A stretch of 5,715 nucleotides of DNA from JBBIRT01 sp037441725 (GTDB taxonomy: Bacteria > Desulfobacterota > BSN033 > UBA1163): contig JBBIRT010000182.1 in the NCBI GenBank assembly GCA_037441725.1, forward strand, positions 1 to 5,715. Direction: 5' to 3'. Position numbers and translations under genes: made by a program. Positions 1-5,509 of the stretch are shown here, piece by piece. Position 1 is the first letter of the stretch; each line of letters starts with the position of its first letter. The notes under the pieces were generated by a model that was not told the DNA's origin, searched no databases, and worked only from the letters and a program-made list of their open reading frames with translations.

Positions 1-162
1 GGCAGGGATGTCGGAGAAAATTTTATAGCGGAAACCTCAGCTTGTCCCATAACTATAGAATTCCTTATACACTGGAAGGCTGTAATGAGTTGGATGAAAT
101 GACTTTTACCAACCCCTTTTTGAAGGGCTCCGCTTTATAAAATTTTCAGAGATATTCCTGCC
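1..162. repeat. Long imperfect inverted repeat pair (MITE-like or large hairpin)
   Basis: Bases 1-32 and the reverse complement of 129-162 match at about 27 of 32 positions plus a 2-base gap. The shared core is GGCAGG, then an uninterrupted AAAATTTTATA, then GCGGA. Two of the five mismatches would be G-U pairs in RNA. The arms enclose 96 bases that contain a small CCCTT/AAGGG hairpin (114-127) and no convincing gene. The arrangement could be a miniature inverted-repeat element, two oppositely oriented copies of a dispersed repeat, or a structured RNA. The left arm begins at the first base of the window, so its true outer edge and any target-site duplication cannot be seen. Confidence 0.5.
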
Positions 163-384
163 TGATTCTAATAGGGTTCCCCACTTCAGTGATGCATTGC
201 TTTTCCTAAAAAGTTTTTAATTCGATGGTGAATGGCTTGAGTCATTTGACCTGTAGAAAATGATCATTCTAAGCAAACCTGAAAATCTTGGGGAGCACCT
301 TCCAAGATTCTTTTATTCCAAATGAATCATTCTTTAAATTTGTAATTATTTCCCAAGATATTTTTATAAATCCCTGTCAGGATT
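163..384. other. AT-rich non-coding leader upstream of the nor cluster
   Basis: I see no open reading frame of useful length, no tRNA and no rRNA here. Apart from the terminator-like hairpin at 284-317, the stretch contains a 10-bp perfect palindrome AATGATCATT (259-268). Its ATCATTCT half (263-270) recurs at 326-333. From about 311 onward the sequence is strongly AT-rich, which suits a promoter-upstream region. No second operator of the FNR type was found. Confidence 0.5.
284..317 (+). terminator. Candidate rho-independent terminator of an upstream gene
   Basis: AATCTTGG (284-291) pairs perfectly with CCAAGATT (302-309). Two inner G-U pairs would extend the stem around a 6-base loop. The stem is followed by CTTTTATT (310-317). 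On the + strand this could end a transcript entering from the left of the window. The stem is AT-rich and the T-tract is interrupted, so the call is moderate. The opposite strand has only a four-T run after the stem, so termination in that direction is less likely. Confidence 0.4.
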
Positions 385-402
385 CTTTGACTTAGATCAA
401 AG
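385..402 (+). promoter_or_regulatory. CRP/FNR-family operator (FNR/DNR/NnrR-like)
   Basis: The site reads CTTTGA-CTTAGA-TCAAAG, a perfect 6-bp inverted repeat with a 6-base spacer. It contains TTGAC-N4-ATCAA, one base away from the FNR consensus TTGAT-N4-ATCAA. FNR, DNR and NnrR regulators are known to control nor operons from such sites in response to anoxia or NO. The dyad centre lies between 393 and 394, about 74 bases before the norC start codon. Which regulator binds cannot be told from the site alone. Confidence 0.72.
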
Positions 403-422
403 ATTTTCTCTCTCAAAGATAA

Positions 423-435
423 AATAATTAATCCA
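423..435 (+). promoter_or_regulatory. Predicted class II activator-dependent promoter of norC
   Basis: AATAAT at 423-428 matches the TATAAT -10 consensus at five of six positions. If it occupies -12 to -7, the start of transcription is A435 and the FNR-like dyad falls at -41.5, the classic class II activation position. There is no good -35 hexamer apart from the operator, as expected for an activator-dependent promoter. TAAAAT at 420-425 is an alternative -10. The mRNA leader would be about 33 bases, ending in AAGGAGG (456-462) five bases before ATG 468. Confidence 0.5.
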
Positions 436-467
436 TTAAAACGATATGTCTCAATAAGGAGGTTTCT

Positions 468-1163
468 ATGGAGAAAAAGACGGCACGAAATTTCTTTATT
501 TGGGGAACGGCGATCTGTACGGTCGTGTTCATTTGGCTGACGATTGATACCCACCAAACCATTCCAAAAAGAACGAACACCGATCAATTGACCAGCGAGG
601 TCGTCATGGGAAAGAGGGTATGGCATAAGTATAATTGTAATGATTGTCATACGATTCTTGGCATTGGGGGTTATTATTCTCCAGATGTAACCAAAACCTA
701 TTCGATCCGAGGAGAGACCTGGTTAAAGGCGTTTTTAAAAAATCCTGAAACGCCGGACCCAACACGGAGGAAGATGCCCAATCAGAATCTTTCTGATGAA
801 GAGATTCATCAACTGGTTGCCTTTCTTAAGTGGGTGGATGCCATCGATACAAATCAGTGGCCACCCAAACCTATTACAGTGGCTAAAACCACTGGAGTGA
901 CGTTAGAGGAGACCACTCGAGCTCTTCTTGGGAAAAAACTCTATATTCAAAATCGGTGTGATCTCTGTCATCAGATCGGAGGACAAGGGGGAATCCATGG
1001 ACCTGACCTCTCGAAGGTGGGAGCCAGAAGGGATCTCCAATGGCTTGCCACTCAGATTAAAGATCCAAAATCGCTAAATCCCAACACTCAGATGCCAGCT
1101 TATTCCCAGCTTTCGGATGAAGATATTGAGTCGCTGGCCAGTTTCCTGGCAGGGCTGAAATAA
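468..1163 (+). CDS. norC: Nitric oxide reductase subunit C, diheme form (NorC plus an extra cytochrome c domain)
   Basis: This is the membrane-anchored cytochrome c subunit that passes electrons to NorB for reduction of 2 NO to N2O. The 231-residue protein has a short basic N-terminus and an uncleaved-looking membrane helix at about residues 8-26. A canonical NorC domain follows, with heme site C57-N-D-C60-H61, likely axial M103, and the typical CHTxLGxGGYYxPD and LVAFLKWVDAID...WPPKP stretches. Unlike ordinary NorC (about 150 residues), the chain continues into a second class I cytochrome c domain with C164-D-L-C167-H168 and likely axial M209 in TQMPAY. AAGGAGG lies five bases before the ATG, which fixes the start. 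The gene ends in tandem stops (TAATAG). It is the first gene of the cluster, directly after the FNR-like promoter. The family call is secure; the donor to the second heme is unknown. Confidence 0.93.
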   Translation: MEKKTARNFFIWGTAICTVVFIWLTIDTHQTIPKRTNTDQLTSEVVMGKRVWHKYNCNDCHTILGIGGYYSPDVTKTYSIRGETWLKAFLKNPETPDPTRRKMPNQNLSDEEIHQLVAFLKWVDAIDTNQWPPKPITVAKTTGVTLEETTRALLGKKLYIQNRCDLCHQIGGQGGIHGPDLSKVGARRDLQWLATQIKDPKSLNPNTQMPAYSQLSDEDIESLASFLAGLK

Positions 1164-1235
1164 TAGTGGGATCAGAATCCAAATCATCAAAACTTTCGTT
1201 TACCCATTTAACTTTAAAACTGAAATTTAAAAAAG

Positions 1236-1242
1236 AAGGAGG
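1236..1242 (+). promoter_or_regulatory. Ribosome binding site deciding the norB start
   Basis: AAGGAGG ends eight bases before ATG 1251 but only two bases before the in-frame TTG at 1245. The ATG is therefore the supported start, and a TTG-initiated protein two residues longer is unlikely. Confidence 0.75.
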
Positions 1243-1250
1243 AATTGGAG

Positions 1251-2567
1251 ATGACCTACGAATCGCAAAAAGTAGCTCTAAAATATTTTGTGATCTCTGC
1301 GATCTTCTTTGGCCTTCAGGTGTTAGTAGGCCTGCTTCTCATTATTAAATATATCTGGCCTGATCCGCTGATCGGGATCCTTCCATTCAACACAGCCCGA
1401 GCCATCCACACCAATCTCCTGGTGGTCTGGATGATCTTTGGTTTTATGGGAGGAACTTACTACCTTGTCCCCGAGGAATCTGGAACAGAATTATATAGCA
1501 AGAAGTTAGCCAATCTTCAATTTTGGCTTCTCCTCCTTGGAGGATTGATCGGGGTGATTGGATTTCTCTTGGGTTGGACAGCAGGAAGACCACTGCTGGA
1601 ATTACCTGTTGAATTGAAATGGGCAATTGTCATCGTGGCTTTAATCTTTATCTTCAATGTATTCCTGACCATGATTCGCACTAAGAAGTGGACTGCCATT
1701 CAGGGGCTCCTTTTAGGAGGCATTATCATGTTGGCAGTGATGTGGCTTTTTGGGATTCCCTTTTTTAAAAATCTAACCCTGGATTATTATTATTGGTGGT
1801 GGGTGATCCATCTCTGGGTGGAGGGAGCCTGGGAGTTAATTGCAGCCTCCTTGATGGCCTTCATCCTTTTAAAGATTACAGGGATAGATCGTGCTGTGAT
1901 TGAGAAGTGGCTTTATGTGGAGGTAGCCTTAGTGCTGATCACCGGGATTATTGGAACAGGACACCACTATTACTGGATTGGCACTCCTGAATACTGGCTT
2001 TGGTGGGGAGGAATTTTTAGTGCCCTTGAACCTGTTCCGATCATCTTTATGGTCTTTGATACCCTAAATCATGTGAGGCATAAAAAGGTTGAGATTACCA
2101 ACCACTTGGTTCTATACTGGGCTGTGGGATGTGCCATCTTCCACTTTGTGGGGGCAGGGGTTTGGGGAATACTCCACACATTGCCTGTGGTCAATCGGTG
2201 GACTCATGGCACTCAGGTCACAGCCTCGCATGGCCATATGGCCTTTTTTGGAGCCTATGCCATGCTTATTATTACGGCTATCTACTATGCCCTTCCCAAA
2301 TTGAAAGGCCAAGAATCCATCAAATCCACAAAAGGATTTTGGGCCTTCTGGATCATGGTGATCGGGATGATCATAATGGGACTGGCCTTTGGGGGCGCAG
2401 GTATGATCCAATCCTATCTCCAAAGAGGATTGGGTATTGATTTTCTCACTGTTCAGGGATTCATGAGGCCCTGGTTTATGGGTGTCTTTTTTGCAGGTCT
2501 TGGATTTTTCATCGGGGTCATTATCTATATCATAGATGTTTTAAGCATTGCGATAAAGACAAAATAA
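1251..2567 (+). CDS. norB: Nitric oxide reductase subunit B (cNOR catalytic subunit)
   Basis: This is the integral-membrane heme b / heme b3-FeB subunit of the heme-copper oxidase superfamily, reducing NO to N2O with electrons from NorC. From ATG 1251 it is 438 residues, slightly shorter than the usual 450-470, with about 12 hydrophobic helices. All known metal ligands are present. H53 (ARAIHTN) and H329 would bind low-spin heme b, and H327 (TASHGHMAFFG) heme b3. H187, H238 and H239 plus E191 (HLWVEGAWE; GTGHHYYWIG) would bind FeB. The further conserved acids E195 and E260 (SALEPVP) are also there. FeB-type Glu and the absence of an N-terminal quinol-type extension identify it as cNOR rather than an oxidase or qNOR. 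It lies 87 bases after norC and is very likely cotranscribed. No norD or norQ accessory gene follows it directly. Confidence 0.96.
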   Translation: MTYESQKVALKYFVISAIFFGLQVLVGLLLIIKYIWPDPLIGILPFNTARAIHTNLLVVWMIFGFMGGTYYLVPEESGTELYSKKLANLQFWLLLLGGLIGVIGFLLGWTAGRPLLELPVELKWAIVIVALIFIFNVFLTMIRTKKWTAIQGLLLGGIIMLAVMWLFGIPFFKNLTLDYYYWWWVIHLWVEGAWELIAASLMAFILLKITGIDRAVIEKWLYVEVALVLITGIIGTGHHYYWIGTPEYWLWWGGIFSALEPVPIIFMVFDTLNHVRHKKVEITNHLVLYWAVGCAIFHFVGAGVWGILHTLPVVNRWTHGTQVTASHGHMAFFGAYAMLIITAIYYALPKLKGQESIKSTKGFWAFWIMVIGMIIMGLAFGGAGMIQSYLQRGLGIDFLTVQGFMRPWFMGVFFAGLGFFIGVIIYIIDVLSIAIKTK

Positions 2568-2619
2568 GTCTTGATGAGGTGGGTCACTTTTAATATAAAC
2601 CCTGTTTTCCATATAATCA

Positions 2620-3141
2620 ATGCTTAAGGTTAAATCAAGAAAAGAAAGTATTTCTGCCTCCTGGCGAAAAACCTCATTGGGTAGGCTTCGTCTCGAGCTT
2701 GGAGGTCTCTCCTTTGCCCTCCAAAAGGGGTTTAGCGCAAAGGATTATGCCTGTCATTTATGGAGTAAAGGGGCTAAAACGTGGATGGGGAGTTCTTCTC
2801 CCAACGCTAAGGAGTACCTCCTTAAAGAAGCCGAAGCTTTTAGATGTTTCTACCCTGAAGTAGTTTTTAAAATAACAGAAGCAAAGGAGGATAAGGCAGA
2901 ACTCCTTTTTATTAAAGGATGTTTGGGGGGGTGGGGAGAAGATCTCTGGAGACTTGCGCACAGTCTGAGCCTTTCAAGGAAGGATGTCTGTGCATACTGT
3001 CACGAGTCATTCTCCATCTGGACTAAACAGCTTAACCTAAAGGTCCATATCGGTCCCCGGGGAGATAAAATCTGCAGACTTCAAGTAATAAAGGAGGTGA
3101 AGAGGAGAGGGAAATCATCCAAGACAAGAGAAAAAATTTAA
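2620..3141 (+). CDS. Unrecognised 173-residue cysteine-containing protein between norB and the HAO gene
   Basis: I do not recognise this family. The protein has no signal peptide and no membrane helix, so it is probably cytoplasmic. The N-terminus (about 1-25) is basic. The middle is mixed alpha/beta with LKEAEAFRCFYPEV (68-81) and GCLGGWGEDLWRLAHSL (100-116). The C-terminal part has C124-A-Y-C127-H128 followed by FSIWTKQLNL and GDKIC152RLQV, then a lysine/arginine-rich tail. Other cysteines are C45, C76 and C101. The CxxCH string would normally mean heme c, but without export that is unlikely; a metal or redox role for the cysteines is possible. The layout vaguely recalls V4R or ATC-hydrolase-like small domains, which I cannot confirm. 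ATG 2620 is the first start after an in-frame TAA, yet no clear Shine-Dalgarno precedes it. The stop lies 15 bases before the HAO start, so cotranscription is likely. Confidence 0.75.
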   Translation: MLKVKSRKESISASWRKTSLGRLRLELGGLSFALQKGFSAKDYACHLWSKGAKTWMGSSSPNAKEYLLKEAEAFRCFYPEVVFKITEAKEDKAELLFIKGCLGGWGEDLWRLAHSLSLSRKDVCAYCHESFSIWTKQLNLKVHIGPRGDKICRLQVIKEVKRRGKSSKTREKI

Positions 3142-3143
3142 AG

Positions 3144-3150
3144 AAAGGAG
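3144..3150 (+). promoter_or_regulatory. Ribosome binding site deciding the HAO-like gene start
   Basis: AAAGGAG runs directly into ATG 3151, leaving no spacer, but stands six bases before the in-frame ATG 3157. The second ATG is thus the likely start, shortening the protein by two residues. The site begins three bases after the preceding stop codon. Confidence 0.7.
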
Positions 3151-3156
3151 ATGGAA

Positions 3157-4407
3157 ATGGGAAGATGGTTAATCAAAACTTTTCTTTTATCTACTCTGCT
3201 TTTAGTTTTTGCTGTCCCAACATTTGCCCAGAAATGCGTTGAATGTCATAAGAAGACAACACCTGGAATTGTGAATGATTGGCAACTGAGCAAGCACAGC
3301 AAGAATAAGATTGGTTGCCAGGACTGTCATGGGGATTTGCATAAAACCTCCCAGGATGTTGCAAAGGCCCAAATTCCAACCCCCGAGACCTGTGCCACTT
3401 GCCATGAGGAGCGCGTCAAACAATTCAAGGCTGGAAAGCACGCCTTTGGATGGGCAGCGATGAAGGCCATGCCTACAGCTCACTGGCAACCCATGGCCCT
3501 GATGGAAGGAATGAAGGGGTGTGGGGGTTGCCATAAGATCGGATTGAAGACAGAGGCAGAAATCAAAGAATTAAAAAGGAACGGAGCAGGTTTTGGTGTG
3601 GCTTCTTGCGATGCCTGCCATACCCGACATACCTTTTCGGTTCAGGAGGCCCGACAGCCTCAAGCCTGTCAGACCTGTCATATGGGATTTGACCATCCTC
3701 AATGGGAGATGTATTCGGGTTCGAAACATGGAGTTCGATACCTCCTGAAACAGAACAAGACCCTTCCCCAAACAGCTTCTGCACCAACCTGTCAGACCTG
3801 TCATATGCAGGGAGGAAATCATGAAGTCCGAACCCCTTGGGGATTTCTTGCGGTGAGACTTCCTATGCCTGAAGATAAACAATGGGCAGCGGATCGGGCA
3901 ACCATTCTCCAGGGGCTTGGGGTTCTTGACCCTGAGGGTAAACCCACAGCCAGGCTTGATTTGGTAAAGGCAGCCCAGGTGGCTCGTTTAACCCAGGAGG
4001 ATTGGCAAAAAGAGCGAGATAAGATAATCAAGACTTGTAATCAATGTCACTCCATCAATTTTGCAAGGACAGAGCTTGCGAAAGGGGACCAGATCATCAA
4101 AGAAGCTGATCGTTTGATGGCTGAAGCCATTCTGCCCGTGGCAGGTCTCTATAAGGATGGAATCCTCCCCAAGCCGAAAAACTATGCCTATCCATTTCCG
4201 GATCTGCTCACTTTCCATGACGCACCAACAGTGATTGAGCAGAAACTCTTTGTCATGTTCCTGGAGCATCGAATGAGGACTTTCCAAGGAACCTTCCATG
4301 CCAATCCGGATTATGCCCTGTGGTATGGATGGAGTGAAATGCAGAGAAGTTTGACAGAGATCAAGGAGATGGCCGAAGACCTTCGTGCAAGGCATCAGAA
4401 GAAATAG
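3157..4407 (+). CDS. Octaheme hydroxylamine oxidoreductase-family cytochrome c (HAO-like)
   Basis: This is an exported multiheme cytochrome of the HAO family, which oxidises hydroxylamine or hydrazine, or in reductive subtypes reduces nitrite or NO. The 416-residue protein has a signal peptide with likely cleavage after residue 24 (TFA|QK). It has exactly eight CxxCH sites, with proximal His at 31, 58, 83, 126, 155, 175, 216 and 298. The stretch around hemes 5-6 (CHTRH, EARQP, ACQTCHMGFDHPQWEMY, SKHG) and the segment QTCHMQGGNHEV...WGF are HAO hallmarks. Heme 4 (CGGCH, 122-126) is the expected active-site heme by order. There is no CxxCK, which argues against the TvNiR/NrfA types. It is shorter than Nitrosomonas HAO (about 570). 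After the last heme lies a helical tail with tyrosines Y386 and Y390 (FHANPDYALWYGW) but no C-terminal membrane helix. Direction of catalysis and the state of the cross-linking tyrosine are not decided by sequence alone. Confidence 0.9.
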   Translation: MGRWLIKTFLLSTLLLVFAVPTFAQKCVECHKKTTPGIVNDWQLSKHSKNKIGCQDCHGDLHKTSQDVAKAQIPTPETCATCHEERVKQFKAGKHAFGWAAMKAMPTAHWQPMALMEGMKGCGGCHKIGLKTEAEIKELKRNGAGFGVASCDACHTRHTFSVQEARQPQACQTCHMGFDHPQWEMYSGSKHGVRYLLKQNKTLPQTASAPTCQTCHMQGGNHEVRTPWGFLAVRLPMPEDKQWAADRATILQGLGVLDPEGKPTARLDLVKAAQVARLTQEDWQKERDKIIKTCNQCHSINFARTELAKGDQIIKEADRLMAEAILPVAGLYKDGILPKPKNYAYPFPDLLTFHDAPTVIEQKLFVMFLEHRMRTFQGTFHANPDYALWYGWSEMQRSLTEIKEMAEDLRARHQKK

Positions 4408-4413
4408 ATGATG

Positions 4414-4454
4414 AGAGGGAGGAACATTTTCTCAAACAAGGAGTTCCTCCCTCT
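4414..4454. terminator. Perfect 12-bp stem between convergent genes
   Basis: AGAGGGAGGAAC (4414-4425) is exactly complementary to GTTCCTCCCTCT (4443-4454) around a 17-base loop. It sits seven bases after the HAO-like stop and 39 bases past the cysK stop, so it may end or protect both transcripts. No real T-tract follows on either strand, so it is not a textbook rho-independent terminator. It could instead act as an mRNA 3'-end stabiliser upstream of a Rho-dependent stop. Confidence 0.5.
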
Positions 4455-4493
4455 TCAATGAATGCTTCTGAAATCCTGTGCCAGAAAAAATAT

Positions 4494-5474
4494 TTAAATT
4501 CTTGGGAGACCGGATTCGTCGAAAATGCCTTCAAAGAGTGCTCCACTGAGGTAACGCTCTCCTGAATCCGGGAGAATGACAACAATCCTCTTACCCTCAT
4601 ACTCTCCACTTTTAGCCAGTCTCAAGGCAACAGCAATCGCAGCTCCAGAACTTACCCCTGAAAGAATGCCTTCCTCCCTTGCAAGCCTTCTTGCATATTC
4701 AATGGCTTCTTCACTCGTTACTTGCTCTACTCTATCCACCATAGATAAATCCAATGTTTCAGGGATAAACCCTGCACCAATACCTTGGATTTTATGAGGA
4801 CCCGGCTTTAACTCTTGACCGGCAAGTTTTTGGGAAATGACAGGACTTTCTGCAGGTTCAACAGCAACACTAAGAATCTTCTTTCTTTTCTCTAATTTTA
4901 TATATCTTGACACTCCTGTGATCGTTCCCCCTGTCCCAACTCCTGAGACAAGAATATCAATTTGTCCCTTGGTCTGTTCCCAGATCTCAGGACCGGTTGT
5001 TTTGAAGTGTATCTCAGGATTGGCTGGGTTTTTAAACTGTTGGGGCATAAAATAACGTGAAGGGTCTGAGCCGGCAATACGTTCTGCCTCTTCCACAGCT
5101 CCCCGCATCCCTTTAGACCCTGGAGTCAATATGATATTTGCTCCAAAGATGGCCAGAATCTTACGCCGCTCCATTGACATGGTATCAGGCATAGTCACAT
5201 GGAGTTTATATCCTCTTGCCGCTGCAACGAAGGCCAATGCAATCCCTGTATTTCCACTTGTAGGTTCGATGAGCTCCATCCCAGGTTTAAGGAGACTCTT
5301 CTTTTCAGCCTCCCAGATCATACTGGCCCCAATCCGGCATTTCACAGAATAGGAGGGGTTTCGGCCTTCAATCTTTCCAAGAATGGTAGCCTTTAGCCCA
5401 TTGGCCATTTTATTGATCTTAACCATCGGGGTATTTCCAATTGAAAGTGAATTGTCATTAAAGAATTTTCCCAT
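4494..5474 (-). CDS. cysK: Cysteine synthase A (O-acetylserine sulfhydrylase)
   Basis: This PLP enzyme of the cytoplasm makes L-cysteine from O-acetyl-L-serine and sulfide. The 326-residue protein matches the E. coli CysK pattern closely along its length. PLP-binding K45 lies in NPSYSVKCRIGASMIW, the substrate loop is PTSGNTG (71-77), and the phosphate-binding loop is GVGTGGT (178-184). KPGPHKIQGIGAGFIP (223-238) and LPDSGERYLS, with S304 as the likely pyridine-nitrogen contact, complete the set. Full length is normal for CysK, and these motifs favour CysK over CysM or cystathionine beta-synthase. A GGAG core at 5481-5484, six bases from the ATG, supports the start. It lies 35 bases downstream of another - strand gene and is probably cotranscribed with it. 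It converges on the nor/HAO cluster, to which I see no functional tie. No cysE is in the window. Confidence 0.96.
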   Translation of the reverse strand: MGKFFNDNSLSIGNTPMVKINKMANGLKATILGKIEGRNPSYSVKCRIGASMIWEAEKKSLLKPGMELIEPTSGNTGIALAFVAAARGYKLHVTMPDTMSMERRKILAIFGANIILTPGSKGMRGAVEEAERIAGSDPSRYFMPQQFKNPANPEIHFKTTGPEIWEQTKGQIDILVSGVGTGGTITGVSRYIKLEKRKKILSVAVEPAESPVISQKLAGQELKPGPHKIQGIGAGFIPETLDLSMVDRVEQVTSEEAIEYARRLAREEGILSGVSSGAAIAVALRLAKSGEYEGKRIVVILPDSGERYLSGALFEGIFDESGLPRI

Positions 5475-5509
5475 TGACCTCTCCTCTCTTTTTGAATTTT
5501 TTCATCTCA

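Noticed and set aside
1..102. Open + strand frame from the window edge to TGA at 100-102, 33 codons
   Set aside because: It overlaps the inverted-repeat arm, resembles no protein I know, and has no visible start; a frame this short open at the edge is easily chance.
327..650. 107-codon frame on the - strand
   Set aside because: It runs across the norC promoter and the start of norC on the opposite strand, has no family resemblance, and is a shadow of norC.
1166..1348. 60-codon + strand frame between norC and norB
   Set aside because: It overlaps the true norB start in another frame, has low-complexity Ser/Lys content and no ribosome site of its own.
2112..2440. About 100-codon frames on both strands inside norB
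   Set aside because: They lie wholly within the region coding the heme-ligand segment of NorB and read as histidine/proline-rich shadow translations.
2994..3008. CAYCH in the 173-residue protein as a heme c attachment site
   Set aside because: There is no signal peptide or membrane anchor to bring the protein to the periplasmic heme ligation machinery, so CxxCH alone is not enough to call a cytochrome.
3988..4395. 135-codon - strand frame inside the octaheme gene
   Set aside because: It is antisense to the highly conserved HAO reading frame, with no ribosome site or recognisable domain.
4480..4500. Poly-T run on the - strand just after cysK as an intrinsic terminator
   Set aside because: The T run is not preceded by a GC-containing stem, only by a short A/T-only palindrome.
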